From: Bradyrhizobium jicamae
GTDB lineage: Bacteria > Pseudomonadota > Alphaproteobacteria > Rhizobiales > Xanthobacteraceae
DNA: 64,000 bases
Assembly (NCBI RefSeq): GCF_018130215.1
Contig: NZ_JAFCKQ010000002.1
Coordinates: 496,001-560,000, forward strand
Direction of reading: 5' to 3'
The notes under the pieces are model-generated. The model was not told the origin of the DNA. It was given only the letters and a program-made list of their open reading frames with translations, and made no database searches. Positions 8,332 to 17,819 of this stretch are shown here, piece after piece. The translations under genes were made by a program, and so were the position numbers. Each line of letters opens with the position of its first letter. The stretch's first letter is position 1.

Positions 8332-9521
8332 ACGTCATGACATCGGACCCGCGCCAGCTCGTTGAAGCCGAATTCCAGTTCTCGGAGCAGCCAGGCTTGC
8401 CCGAGGAGCTGCGCATGCTGCGCGAGCAGGTTCGCCGCTTCGTCGAGAAGGAAGTGGTGCCGCACGCGGAAGCCTGGGAGCGCGAGGGCAAGATCCCGCG
8501 CGAGATCTTTCGCCGCATGGGCGCGCTGGGTTTCCTTGGCATGCGCCACGAGGCCGAATATGGCGGCACCGAGATGGGCCCGCTGGCCTCGATGGTGTTC
8601 GCCGAAGAACTCGGCCGCTCGAGCTTCGGCGGCTTCACCTCGTCGACCCTGGTGCACTCCGACATGTCGGCGGTGCACATCACGCTGCGCGGCACGCCGG
8701 AGCAGAAGCGCAAATACCTGCCGGCGATCATCCGCGGCGAGACGATCTGCTCGATCGCGGTGACCGAGCCGGATGCGGGCTCCGATGTCGCCGGCCTGAA
8801 GACACGCGCGGTCCGCGACGGCGACAGCTGGGTGATCAACGGCGCAAAAATGTTCATCACCAACGCCGTCTATGGTGACATCCTGATTGTCGCGGCTCGG
8901 ACCGATCCGCATGCCAAGGGAAGCCGCGGCATCTCGCTGTTCATCGTCGAGCGCAGGACGCCGGGCGTTACGGCGACCAAGCTCGACAAGCATGGGTGGC
9001 TCTGCTCGGACACCGCCGAAATCGCCTTCCAGGACGTTCGGGTGCCGCTGGAGAACCTGCTCGGCGAGGAGAACAAGGGTTTTTATGGCATCATGGAGAC
9101 CTTCCAGAACGAGCGCATCGTGATCGGCGGCATCTGTGCCGGCGAATCTGCCAAGGCGATCGAACTGACGACGAATTACGTGAAGACGCGGCAGGCGTTC
9201 GGCGGTCCACTCTGGAACCAGCAGGCGGTGCGGCTGAAACTCGCCCAGCTTGCGGCGAAGGCAGCCGCGGCGCGGCAGCTGGCCTATCATGCCGCCGAGC
9301 TTGCGCAAGCCGGGCAGGAATGCCTGCGCGAGGTTTCGATGGTCAAGGCGCTGTCACCGGAGGTGCTGCACGACGTCGTGCATGGCTGCCTGCAACTGCA
9401 TGGCGGCTCGGGCTTCATGCGCGGCACGCCGATCGAGCGCATGGTGCGCGATGCCCGTGTGCTGACCATCGGCGGCGGCGCCACCGAGGTGATGCTGGAA
9501 GAGGTCGCCAAGCGGATGTGA
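8328..9521 (+). CDS. Acyl-CoA dehydrogenase
   Basis: A 397-residue FAD enzyme that oxidises an acyl-CoA to the enoyl-CoA and passes electrons to ETF. The FAD/substrate motif SIAVTEPDAGSDVAG is complete, and C-terminal helices carry KTRQAFGGPL and LQLHGGSGFMRGTPIERMVRDAR. The C-terminal catalytic glutamate of MCAD/SCAD type is replaced (IGGGATE), but an ERI segment (FQNERIVIGG) resembles the site that supplies the base in isovaleryl-CoA and long-chain dehydrogenases. That suggests branched, cyclic or long substrates. Its ATG overlaps the hydrolase stop. It is the last gene of the coupled series. Confidence 0.9.
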   Translation: MNVMTSDPRQLVEAEFQFSEQPGLPEELRMLREQVRRFVEKEVVPHAEAWEREGKIPREIFRRMGALGFLGMRHEAEYGGTEMGPLASMVFAEELGRSSFGGFTSSTLVHSDMSAVHITLRGTPEQKRKYLPAIIRGETICSIAVTEPDAGSDVAGLKTRAVRDGDSWVINGAKMFITNAVYGDILIVAARTDPHAKGSRGISLFIVERRTPGVTATKLDKHGWLCSDTAEIAFQDVRVPLENLLGEENKGFYGIMETFQNERIVIGGICAGESAKAIELTTNYVKTRQAFGGPLWNQQAVRLKLAQLAAKAAAARQLAYHAAELAQAGQECLREVSMVKALSPEVLHDVVHGCLQLHGGSGFMRGTPIERMVRDARVLTIGGGATEVMLEEVAKRM

Positions 9522-9589
9522 GACGCTGGCTCGGACTTGCAATCCGCCCTTTGCCGGCTATCTGAGCCTGGCAAGGGCAGGAGACGGCA

Positions 9590-10066
9590 ATGGCATGCAG
9601 TCGAGTGAGGCCGGCACGCGTTGACGAGGCCGACGAGCTTACGCAAATCGCGGTACGGGCGACGACGCGCGATGGATACGACGACGGAGCGATCTCCCGG
9701 TTCATGCCGGCGCTCAAGGTCAACCTTGCCTTGATCGCGGCCGGATTGGTCTTTGTCGCCGAGGACGAACTGGGCGCTGCACGAGGTTACATGGCCTTGA
9801 GACCGACCGGGATGGGCGGCCTCATTCTCCTCGAGGGCATTTTCGTCGATCCAGCCTGTGCGCGAAGCGGCTTTGGCACACGGTTGTTCGCGACCGCCAT
9901 TGAGCATTCGAGACGGATGGCGGGAAGTGTCATCATGATCTTTTCGAACCCGCACGCAGTGGATTTCTACAGCCGCCTCGGTGCCACCAAGATCGGCATG
10001 ACGCCGTTCGTATTTTCTCCCGACGTCCAGCTCTCCATGTTCGCGTTCACGATCCCTGCTCCCTGA
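9590..10066 (+). CDS. GNAT-family N-acetyltransferase
   Basis: A 158-residue single-domain GNAT protein. The core includes the beta4-like LEGIFVDPACARSGFGTRLF, whose RSGFG corresponds to the acetyl-CoA pyrophosphate loop (Q/R-x-x-G-x-G/A), and the FYSRLGATKIG strand near the C-terminus. The acceptor is unknown. It starts 68 bases after the acyl-CoA dehydrogenase gene at an ATG preceded by AGGAGACG. Its link to the catabolic pathway is doubtful; it may simply be interposed. Confidence 0.8.
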   Translation: MACSRVRPARVDEADELTQIAVRATTRDGYDDGAISRFMPALKVNLALIAAGLVFVAEDELGAARGYMALRPTGMGGLILLEGIFVDPACARSGFGTRLFATAIEHSRRMAGSVIMIFSNPHAVDFYSRLGATKIGMTPFVFSPDVQLSMFAFTIPAP

Positions 10067-10145
10067 ACGGGCCGGCGCGAGAGCGGGCTTTCGCAGGCCC
10101 CCTGCTTGCCTTAGTGTGATCTGATCTTCCCCTGGATCAGAGATC

Positions 10146-11198
10146 ATGAGTCGCTTCTGGAGCCCGGTCGTCCATACGCTTTCGCCCTACGTGCCGGGTG
10201 AGCAGCCCAAGCAGGGCGGCGTCATCAAGCTCAATACCAACGAGAACCCCTATGGGCCGTCGCCGCGTGCGCTGGCGGCAATCACGGCGGCGACCGAGCG
10301 GCTGCGGCTGTACCCGGATCCGCACGCCACCCGTCTGCGCGAGGCGATCGCGGCGCGCTACGATGTCGCGCCCGAGGAGGTCTTCGTCGGCAACGGCTCG
10401 GACGAGGTGCTGGCCCACACATTCCAGGCCCTCCTGAAGCATGATGCGCCGCTGCTGTTTCCCGACATCACCTACAGCTTCTACCCGGTCTATAGCGGCC
10501 TCTATGGCGTCAATTACCAGACGGTGCCGCTCGATCCGGAGATGCGGGTGCAGATCGCCGACTATCGGCGGCCATGCAGCGCGATCCTGCTGCCCAATCC
10601 GAACGCGCCGACCGGCATCGCGCTTCCCCGCACGGCGATCGAGGCGCTGCTGGCCGAGCATCCCGATCAGCTCGTTGTGCTCGACGAGGCCTATGTCGAT
10701 TTCGGCGCCGAGACTGCGGTGCCGCTGGTGAAACGGCACGACAATCTGCTGGTGGTCCAGACGTTCTCCAAGGCGCGGTCCCTGGCGGGGCTGAGGGTCG
10801 GGTTTGCCATCGGGCAGCGGCCGCTGATCGATGCGCTGGAGCGGGTGAAGGACAGCTTCAACTCCTATCCGCTCGACAGCCTCGCCATCGCCGGCGCGGT
10901 CGCCGCGATCGAGGACGACGCCTGGTTTCAGGAGACGCGCCGCCGCATCATGGCGACCCGCGAGACGCTGGTCCGCGATCTCACCACGCTCGGCTTCGAG
11001 GTCCTGCCGTCCGCCGCGAATTTCGTCTTCGCACGCCATCCGGGCCGCGGCGGCGCACATCTTGCCGGCGGGCTTCGCGAGCGGGGCGTGCTGGTACGGC
11101 ATTTCAGCAAGCCGCGGATCGCGGATTTCCTGCGCATCACCATCGGCACCGACGAGGAGTGTGGCCGACTGATCGCGCTGCTTCGCGAGCTGGTCTGA
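10146..11198 (+). CDS. hisC: Histidinol-phosphate aminotransferase-like enzyme (HisC family)
   Basis: A 350-residue class I/II PLP aminotransferase. It has [12 protein letters not shown] at 29-40, NPNAPTG around 151-157, DEAYVDF around 180-186, and the PLP lysine K209 in FSKARSLAG followed by LRVGFAIG. That set is characteristic of HisC, which converts imidazole-acetol phosphate and glutamate to histidinol phosphate. It is not beside other his genes, so a role as an aromatic amino-acid aminotransferase or second HisC copy is possible. Its stop abuts the convergent stop of the flavodoxin-like gene with no intergenic base. Confidence 0.82.
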   Translation: MSRFWSPVVHTLSPYVPGEQPKQGGVIKLNTNENPYGPSPRALAAITAATERLRLYPDPHATRLREAIAARYDVAPEEVFVGNGSDEVLAHTFQALLKHDAPLLFPDITYSFYPVYSGLYGVNYQTVPLDPEMRVQIADYRRPCSAILLPNPNAPTGIALPRTAIEALLAEHPDQLVVLDEAYVDFGAETAVPLVKRHDNLLVVQTFSKARSLAGLRVGFAIGQRPLIDALERVKDSFNSYPLDSLAIAGAVAAIEDDAWFQETRRRIMATRETLVRDLTTLGFEVLPSAANFVFARHPGRGGAHLAGGLRERGVLVRHFSKPRIADFLRITIGTDEECGRLIALLRELV

Positions 11199-11948
11199 TT
11201 ACGCCGGGCTCATCGGCCGGCCTTGACCGACGGTTTTCGCCGTCACGCCCGGCTTGAGCCGCCAGTCTGCGCCGAAATCCGCGAGCGGGTGGAAGAACAG
11301 CGGCTTGGTGGTCTCGATGCGGCGTATCCGCTCGGCGTAGTCGTCGAGATAGCGCTGCCGTGTTGCTTCGTCGACGAAGTTGACCGACCAGGACACGAAG
11401 GGCGGCAGCACCTTGCAGCCGGCATAGGCGAGCATGCCGTTCTGGATCGGCCACAGGATCACGTCCAGCGCTCCGACCAGACCGTCGGGCGCGCACATGC
11501 CGGGATAGGCCGCAGTCGAGGTGACGACCATGGCGTGGCGCCCATCGAGGCCGCCGGTGTCGTAGCGGCGCCCGCTGCCATAGATGGCGCCATTGACGAA
11601 GACGCGATCGATCCAGCCCTTCATGATGGCGGGAACGGAGAACCACCATAACGGAAACTGGAGGATCAGGAGATCGCACCAGAGCAGCTTCTCGATCTCG
11701 GCGACAATGTCGGAGCTGAGCGAGCGGCGCTGGAAGTTGTGCTTCTGCTCGCGATCATATTGCAGCCGGTCGGGAAACCGGCGCTCGGCGAAATCGTCCG
11801 CGGTCGCGACCGGATTGAAGCGCATCGCGTAGAGATCGGAGATCCTGACCGCGTGCCCGTGCGCGGTCAGCTCTGCGACAGACCGCGCCAGGAGGGCGCT
11901 GTTGAACGACTGTGCTTCCTGGTGAGCATAGACGATCAGGACCTTCAT
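11199..11948 (-). CDS. NAD(P)H dehydrogenase (quinone)-like flavodoxin-fold protein
   Basis: A 249-residue member of the NQO1/MdaB/KefF family. It begins with a beta strand and FMN-binding loop (VLIVYAHQEAQSFNSAL) and has the LLILQFPLWWFSVPAIMKGWIDRVF segment typical of these flavoproteins, which reduce quinones or azo compounds by two electrons using NAD(P)H. It is the last gene of the minus-strand liv operon, beginning seven bases after the binding-protein stop. A role in reducing a quinone-type intermediate from ring oxidation is plausible but unproven. Confidence 0.85.
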   Translation of the reverse strand: MKVLIVYAHQEAQSFNSALLARSVAELTAHGHAVRISDLYAMRFNPVATADDFAERRFPDRLQYDREQKHNFQRRSLSSDIVAEIEKLLWCDLLILQFPLWWFSVPAIMKGWIDRVFVNGAIYGSGRRYDTGGLDGRHAMVVTSTAAYPGMCAPDGLVGALDVILWPIQNGMLAYAGCKVLPPFVSWSVNFVDEATRQRYLDDYAERIRRIETTKPLFFHPLADFGADWRLKPGVTAKTVGQGRPMSPA

Positions 11949-11955
11949 GACGCCC

Positions 11956-13128
11956 TCAATTCACCGGCTTGAAGCTCAAGGTCGCCGTATCGGCCTGCAT
12001 GATCTGGAGCTTCTGGTTCGAGAAGCGCACGCCGGGGCCGAAGCTGATCGGCGCCATCACGCCGGTCGCGACATCCTTGGTCTTCTCCAGCTCCGCGATG
12101 GTGCAGGCCCAGCTCGGCTCCTTGCCGCAGCGCTCGATCGCCGCGATCAGCACCTTCGCCGCGGCATAGCCGGTCATGGTGTAGCGGTTGATGCCCTTGA
12201 ACTCGGCCTCCGACACCAATGGCTTTGCCTTGTCGAGGAACGCCTTGCCAGCGGCGCCGGCGAACGGTTCGACATAGTCGACCGCATAGATGCCGTCGCC
12301 CGCCGGGCCCATCAGCTTGAGCACCGGCTCGATGCGGCCGGGCCAGAAGATGCCGGTCACCGGCTTGACGCCGAGTTTTTCCAGCTCCTTCATCATCGCG
12401 ATGTTCTCGGCGATGATGCCGCCGGCCAGAAATACCTCGGCGCCGGATTCCTTGAGCTGCAGCATGTCGGACGAGAAGTCCTGCTGGCCCTTCTTGTAAT
12501 TGCCGCTGTAGACGACGTTCAGCTTCTTCGCTTTCACGACAGAGTCGAAGCCGTCGCGCACGGTGACGCCGTAATCGTCGTCCTGGGTGATGAGGCCCCA
12601 TTTCTTGCCGGGATTCTTGTCGGCCAGATAGTTGACGAGGTGGATGATGCCCTCCTCGTAGGACTGCCCGATCACGAACACGTTCTTGCGCGGCGGCTCC
12701 CACAGGAACTTGACCGGCGCGACGTCGATCACGGTCGGGATGCCGGCCTTCTCCAGCACGGGCATGACCGCGATCGACTGGCCGGAGCCTGATATGCCGA
12801 GCATGGCAAAGACCTTGTCGACATCGATCACCTTCTTGACACCCTGTATGGTGCGCGCGGTGACGTAGCCGTCGTCTTCCAGCACATATTTGATCTTGCG
12901 GCCGTTGATGCCGCCGGCGGCGTTGGCTTCGGCGATGGCGATCTTGTGACCGATCGAGGCGGCGACGCCGAGCAGCGCGGGCGGTCCGGTCAGCGGCTCG
13001 ACATCGCCAATCAGGATCTCGGTGTCGGTGATGCCGGGGTCGGCGGCGCGCGCCGGACGGGCGGCAAGACAGGCCGCAAGGCAGGCGGTCGAAAGCAGCA
13101 GCGCCGCGAACGCCGGATGTCTGATCAT
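11956..13128 (-). CDS. Branched-chain-type ABC transporter substrate-binding protein
   Basis: A 390-residue type I periplasmic binding protein with a strong Shine-Dalgarno (GAGGAGG). The signal region contains LAAC at 17-20, which fits a lipobox, but also ends in ARPARA-AD, a normal Sec cleavage site; either processing is possible. Family segments are GITDTEILIGDVEPLTG and NAAGGINGRKIKYVLEDDGY. It belongs to one operon with livM, livH, an acyl-CoA synthetase, livG and livF, so it is the cognate receptor of this importer. The acyl-CoA synthetase in the operon suggests a carboxylic acid ligand rather than leucine or valine. Confidence 0.9.
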   Translation of the reverse strand: MIRHPAFAALLLSTACLAACLAARPARAADPGITDTEILIGDVEPLTGPPALLGVAASIGHKIAIAEANAAGGINGRKIKYVLEDDGYVTARTIQGVKKVIDVDKVFAMLGISGSGQSIAVMPVLEKAGIPTVIDVAPVKFLWEPPRKNVFVIGQSYEEGIIHLVNYLADKNPGKKWGLITQDDDYGVTVRDGFDSVVKAKKLNVVYSGNYKKGQQDFSSDMLQLKESGAEVFLAGGIIAENIAMMKELEKLGVKPVTGIFWPGRIEPVLKLMGPAGDGIYAVDYVEPFAGAAGKAFLDKAKPLVSEAEFKGINRYTMTGYAAAKVLIAAIERCGKEPSWACTIAELEKTKDVATGVMAPISFGPGVRFSNQKLQIMQADTATLSFKPVN

Positions 13129-13158
13129 CGTATCCTCCTCATGATGTGCTTGTTCCTG

Positions 13159-14205
13159 TCAGTAGCGCAGCGGCCAGTGCACCCAGGTCCGCCTGATGTC
13201 GTGCCACGCGCCGACCAGGCCGCGCGGCTGGAAGCGCAGGAACAGGATGATGACGAGGCCGTAGAGCATGCTCTTGAGTTCCTGTGCACCGGTGGTGAAG
13301 AGAGCGTCCATCTGCGCGCTGAACAGTCCGAGGATGATCCGCGTCGCCTCGGGCAGCAGCCCGATCAGGATGGTGCCGAGCACGGCGCCGAGCGCCGAGC
13401 CGAGCCCGCCGACGATCAGGATCGCCAGCGCCTCGATCGAAAGCAGGAACGGGAACCCCTCGACGCTGACGAAGGACAGATAGAGGCCGTACAACGCGCC
13501 GGCGATGCCGGTGATGAAGGCCGACGTGACGAAGGCGAGCAGCTTGTAGGCGTGCAGGTTGATGCCCATCACGCGGGCGGCGGTGTCGTTGTCCCTGATC
13601 GCCACAAAGGCGCGGCCGACGCGGCTGCGGCGGATATTGAGGGTGGCGAACAGCGTCAGCGTTGCGATTGCCAGACAGAGATAGGTGAACGCGGCGTCGC
13701 CGTCGAAGCTGACGCCGAACATCTGTGGCCGCTGCACGGAGATGCCGCGCGCGCCGTTGGTGAGCCAGCGCATCTCCAGGATCGCGGTGTTGATGATGAA
13801 GGAGAAGGCCAGCGTGGTGATGGCAAGATAGAGGCCCTTGAGCCGCAGCGACGGCGCGCCGACGACCAGGCTGGCAGCCGCCGGCACCACGCCGGCGCCG
13901 AGCAGGCCGATCAGCGGATGCATCTGGTATTTGGCGACCAGGACCGCATAGGCGTAGGCGCCCGTGACGAGGAAGCCGACATGGCCGAGCGAGATCAGTC
14001 CGGTGTAGCCGGTCAGGATGTTGAGGCCGAGCGCGCCGGTCGCCGTGATCAGGATGACGGTCAGGAGCGACAGCGCGTAGGAGTTCAGCACATGCGGTGC
14101 CGCGATCAGCGCCAGCACCAGCACCGCCGACCACAGCCAGACCGGTGGAGAATCGACCAGCGCGACGAGTTCGCCATAGGTCTGCTTGTAATCGCCGGTG
14201 CGCAT
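13159..14205 (-). CDS. livM: Branched-chain-type ABC transporter permease LivM
   Basis: A 348-residue integral membrane protein of the LivM family. After a hydrophilic N-terminus come about nine hydrophobic segments, with the family signature GYTGLISLGHVGFLVTGAY and the cytoplasmic loop RSRVGRAFVAIRDNDTAARVMGIN that contacts the ATPases. I take the ATG at 14205 because it overlaps the livH stop; the longer in-frame reading extends into livH without family similarity. It forms the translocation channel with LivH. Confidence 0.92.
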   Translation of the reverse strand: MRTGDYKQTYGELVALVDSPPVWLWSAVLVLALIAAPHVLNSYALSLLTVILITATGALGLNILTGYTGLISLGHVGFLVTGAYAYAVLVAKYQMHPLIGLLGAGVVPAAASLVVGAPSLRLKGLYLAITTLAFSFIINTAILEMRWLTNGARGISVQRPQMFGVSFDGDAAFTYLCLAIATLTLFATLNIRRSRVGRAFVAIRDNDTAARVMGINLHAYKLLAFVTSAFITGIAGALYGLYLSFVSVEGFPFLLSIEALAILIVGGLGSALGAVLGTILIGLLPEATRIILGLFSAQMDALFTTGAQELKSMLYGLVIILFLRFQPRGLVGAWHDIRRTWVHWPLRY

Positions 14206-15077
14206 CAGACCCTCTCGATGTCGCGTTCGCCGAAGATGCCGAACGGGCGGACCATCAGGACCACGATGATCATCGCGAAGCCCGCGACCTCCTTCGTGCC
14301 GGAGCCGATATAGCCGCCGGCGAGGTTCTCGGTGATGCCGATCAGGAGCCCGCCGAGGCCGGAGCCGAGCACGGCATCGAGGCCGCCGAGGATCGTGGCC
14401 GGAAACGCCTTCAGACCGAGCTGGAACATTGCCGGCGACAGGTCGTAGGACAGCGCGAAGAACACCCCGCCGATGCCTGAAATCACCGAGGAGGCGGCCC
14501 ACGCCAGCGCATGGACCTTCTTGGCGCTGATGCCCATCAGGAGCGCGGTGCGGTCGTCGGCCGCCACCGCGCGCATCGCGACGCCAATCTTGCTGTAGCG
14601 GAAGAACGCCCAGATCGCCGCGAGCAGCAGAAGCAGCGTCACGATGACCGCGATCTGGCCGGTGCGCACGCCGATGCCGCCGAGATGCGCAATGCCGCGG
14701 CCCATGCCGACATCGAGGCCGTGCGGATAGGCGTCCCAGATGAAGTTGATCGCCGAGCGCAGGATCACCGCGAGCCCGATCGTCACCATCACGGTGGCGA
14801 ACACGGGTTCGCCCAGCATCGGCCGCATCACGACGCGCTCGATGACGAGGCCGAGCACGACAGCAGCGAGGATCGCGCCGATCGCGACCACGAACACGTT
14901 GCCGCTGACGGTCGTCGAGATCGTCCAGGCGACATAGGCCGTGATCATGGTCATTTCGCCCTGCGCGAAATTGACCAGGCCCGTCGACTTGTAGATCACG
15001 GCGAAGCCCATCGCGATCAGGCCGTAGATCGCGCCGATCGCAAGGCCGGAGATCAGGAGTTGCAGCAGATACTGCAT
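14205..15077 (-). CDS. livH: Branched-chain-type ABC transporter permease LivH
   Basis: A 290-residue permease. The hallmark N-terminus reads GLAIGAIYGLIAMGFAVIYKSTGLVNFAQGE, and the coupling loop YSKIGVAMRAVAADDRTALLMGI is intact. Eight or so hydrophobic segments are visible. It lies one base after the acyl-CoA synthetase stop and overlaps livM, so importer and activating enzyme are translated from one message. Confidence 0.92.
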   Translation of the reverse strand: MQYLLQLLISGLAIGAIYGLIAMGFAVIYKSTGLVNFAQGEMTMITAYVAWTISTTVSGNVFVVAIGAILAAVVLGLVIERVVMRPMLGEPVFATVMVTIGLAVILRSAINFIWDAYPHGLDVGMGRGIAHLGGIGVRTGQIAVIVTLLLLLAAIWAFFRYSKIGVAMRAVAADDRTALLMGISAKKVHALAWAASSVISGIGGVFFALSYDLSPAMFQLGLKAFPATILGGLDAVLGSGLGGLLIGITENLAGGYIGSGTKEVAGFAMIIVVLMVRPFGIFGERDIERV

Positions 15078-15078
15078 G

Positions 15079-17013
15079 TCAGCCCTCCGCCGGGTAGATG
15101 ATGGCGAGCTCGCGCGCGAACTTCTTCTCGATCATGGCGCGTCGCACCTTCTGCGTGGCCGTCAATTCGCCGTCGTCGTGGTCGAGCTCCTTCTCGAGGA
15201 TCGCGAAACGCCTGATGTTCTCGACCCGGGCGAACCGCTTGTTGGTGTCGTTGACGATACGCTCGACCAGCTCACGAACCTCGGGAAGCTGCGACAATGA
15301 CTTGTAGTTGGTGTAGGCCAGCGCGCGGTCGCGGGCCCAGCGGCCGACATTGTCGTAGTCGACCTGGACGATGGCGCCGAGATACTTCCTGGCCTCCCCG
15401 ACCACGATGGCTTCCTTGATGAATTCGGAGTCCTTCAGCGCGTTCTCGATCTCGGACGGCGCGATGTTCTTGCCGCCGGCGGTGATGATGATCGCCTTCT
15501 TGCGGTCGACCACGGCGATCTCGCCATTGTCCAGCACCTCCACGATGTCGCCGGTTCGCAGCCATCCGTCAGGCTCGAGCGAGGCGGTCGAGGCCTTCTC
15601 GTCGAGGAAGTAGCCCTTGAAGATTCCGGGATTGCGCAGCAGGATCTCGCCGTCGGCGTCGCACTTCCACTCGGTCTGCGGCAGCGGCACGCCGCAGCCG
15701 CCGAGCCGGTGATGGCTCCCGGTCTGGATGAAGGCGACGCCGCCGCTTTCGGTGAGGCCGTAGCCCTGCGACACGGGCCGGCCGATGATGTCGAAGAAGC
15801 GCAGCGTTTCCGGCGAGATCGACGCGCCCGCGCACAGCCGGTGGCGGCTGCGGGCGAAGCCGAGATGGCGCTGCAGATTGCGGAACATCAGGAGATAGAG
15901 CAGGGCGTAGGCGGCATGATCGAGCAGCCCGTCTCTGCCGACCTGCCGGCGGTCGGACAGCGTGCGGCCCCAGGCGAGGCAGGCTCGTGTGAAGCGCTGC
16001 CGCAGCCTGCCGCTTTCGCCGAGCCGGAACAGAAAGCCCTGTTGCAGCTTCTCGTAGATGCGGGGCACGCCGACGAAGAAGGTCGGCGCGATCTCGCGGA
16101 TGTTGATCGCTACCGTGTCGATCGATTCGGCAAAGGAGACGGTGCCGCCGAGCACGAGATGCGTCACGGTGCCGTAGCAGCGTTCGGCGACGTGACACAG
16201 CGGCAGATAGCTCACCGCCTCGAAGGGCGTGTCGGTGATGCCTACGGTTTTCGCATATGTGTAGGCCGCGTAGACCAGGTTGCGGTGGGTCAGCATCGCG
16301 CCCTTCGGCGGGCCCGTCGTGCCTGACGTGTAGACGAGGATGCATACGTCGTCGGGTGCGCCCTGCGAGATCAGGCGGTCCAGCGTGGCGTTGGCCTCGG
16401 GCTTCTCCTGCGCATACGACCCGCCGCGCGCGCAGAGCGCCTCGAACGACATCAGCTCGGACCGGCGGTAGTGGCGCAGGCCCTTCATGTCGATGCAGAC
16501 GATGGCGTCCAGGTCGGGCAGACCGCCATTGCCCGCCATCGCCTCCAGCACCTTGTCGGTCTGCTCCTGGTCGCCGGTGACGACGATGCGGGCACCGGAA
16601 TGCCTGACGATGTATTGCAGCTCGACCCAGGGATTGGTGGGATAGATGCCGACCGCGACGGCGCCGATCATCTGGACGCCGAGATCGGCATAGAACCATT
16701 CCGGCGTGTTCTCGCCGGCAATCGCAACGCGATCGCCGGGCTTGATGCCGAGCGACAGCAGGCCGAGCGCGACGGCGCGTGCCGTCTCGTAGTAATGCCG
16801 CCAGGAACAGGGATTCCAGATGCCGTAATCCTTGTCACGCAGCGCCAGCGCCTCGCCGTGCATCGCGGCGCGCTGCCGCAGCAATTGCGGGATGGTGATG
16901 GCGGCGTCCTGCAGCGCCGAGCGGAACGAAGCGCTATCGGTCGGCGCCACGCTGCGCGCGGCGTTCGCCTGCAGCGGCGGGTGGGCGGTGCGCAGGCTGT
17001 CCAGCGTCGACAT
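15079..17013 (-). CDS. Long-chain-type AMP-dependent acyl-CoA synthetase embedded in the liv operon
   Basis: A 644-residue ANL enzyme of the long FadD15/FAA subgroup, longer than the 517-residue synthetase at the start of the cluster. The P-loop is VYTSGTTGPPKGAML, followed by GYGLTESGG, GWLRTGDI, and VDRKKAIIITAGGKNIAPSEIEN. Synthetases of this type are often encoded between liv permease and ATPase genes, where they trap an imported acid as its CoA ester. It overlaps livG (TGATG) and precedes livH by one base. The substrate may be aromatic or medium/long chain. Confidence 0.9.
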   Translation of the reverse strand: MSTLDSLRTAHPPLQANAARSVAPTDSASFRSALQDAAITIPQLLRQRAAMHGEALALRDKDYGIWNPCSWRHYYETARAVALGLLSLGIKPGDRVAIAGENTPEWFYADLGVQMIGAVAVGIYPTNPWVELQYIVRHSGARIVVTGDQEQTDKVLEAMAGNGGLPDLDAIVCIDMKGLRHYRRSELMSFEALCARGGSYAQEKPEANATLDRLISQGAPDDVCILVYTSGTTGPPKGAMLTHRNLVYAAYTYAKTVGITDTPFEAVSYLPLCHVAERCYGTVTHLVLGGTVSFAESIDTVAINIREIAPTFFVGVPRIYEKLQQGFLFRLGESGRLRQRFTRACLAWGRTLSDRRQVGRDGLLDHAAYALLYLLMFRNLQRHLGFARSRHRLCAGASISPETLRFFDIIGRPVSQGYGLTESGGVAFIQTGSHHRLGGCGVPLPQTEWKCDADGEILLRNPGIFKGYFLDEKASTASLEPDGWLRTGDIVEVLDNGEIAVVDRKKAIIITAGGKNIAPSEIENALKDSEFIKEAIVVGEARKYLGAIVQVDYDNVGRWARDRALAYTNYKSLSQLPEVRELVERIVNDTNKRFARVENIRRFAILEKELDHDDGELTATQKVRRAMIEKKFARELAIIYPAEG

Positions 17014-17819
17014 CAGGCGTCTGCCCCGGTCGTTGTCCGGGCGGTTGTCGCGGCGCGATTGCCGCCGAGATAGGCCTCGGCGACAGCGGGATCGCGCCGG
17101 ATATCGTCGGGCGTGCCCTCGGCGATCTTGCGGCCGAAATTGAGCACATGGACGCGGTCGGAGATGTCCATCACGATGCGCATCTCGTGCTCGATCATCA
17201 GGACGGTGATGCCGAGTTCGTCGCGGATGTCGAGCACGAAGCGCGCGATGTCCTCGGTCTCCTCCTGGTTCATCCCGGAAACCATCTCGTCGAGCAGCAG
17301 CAGTTTAGGCTCGCAGGCGAGCGCCCGGGCGAGCTCGACGCGCTTCTGCTGGCCGTAGGACAGCGTGCCGACGACGGCGTCCCGGATGTGCTCGATCTCG
17401 AGGAATTCGATGATGTGCTCGACCCGCTGCCGCGCCGAGATTTCCTCGCGGCGGGTGCGGCCGAACCACAGCACGGCATCGAGCACGGTCGAGCGCAGAT
17501 GGGTGTGGCGGCCGGTCAGGATGTTCTCGACCACGGTGCCGTGCTTGAACAGGGCCAGGTTCTGGAAGGTGCGACCGATGCCGGCGGCGGCGAACCGCCA
17601 CGGCGGGATGGTGGCGAGATCGATGCCGTCGAAGCCGATGCTGCCGCTGCTGGGCCGCAGCACGCCCGAGATCATGTTGAACAGCGTGGTCTTGCCGGCG
17701 CCGTTCGGGCCGATCACGCTGCAGATCTCGCCCGGCGCGACTTGCAGGCTGACGTCGGCGACGGCCTGCAGGCCGCCGAAGCGCTTTGACAGGTTCTCGA
17801 TCGCGAGCAGCGCGGTCAC
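17013..17819 (-). CDS. livG: Branched-chain-type ABC transporter ATP-binding protein LivG
   Basis: About 268 residues. The Walker A motif is GPNGAGKTTL, the ABC signature is the degenerate LSYGQQKRVELARAL, and Walker B is LLLLDEMVSGMN. The C-terminal tail VLNFGRKIAEGTPDDIRRDPAVAEAYLGG is diagnostic of LivG. I prefer the GTG at 17819, which overlaps the livF stop as GTGA and gives an MTALLAIENLSKRFGG start; a second GTG at 17828 is possible. With LivF it energises the LivHM channel. Confidence 0.9.
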   Translation of the reverse strand: MTALLAIENLSKRFGGLQAVADVSLQVAPGEICSVIGPNGAGKTTLFNMISGVLRPSSGSIGFDGIDLATIPPWRFAAAGIGRTFQNLALFKHGTVVENILTGRHTHLRSTVLDAVLWFGRTRREEISARQRVEHIIEFLEIEHIRDAVVGTLSYGQQKRVELARALACEPKLLLLDEMVSGMNQEETEDIARFVLDIRDELGITVLMIEHEMRIVMDISDRVHVLNFGRKIAEGTPDDIRRDPAVAEAYLGGNRAATTARTTTGADA

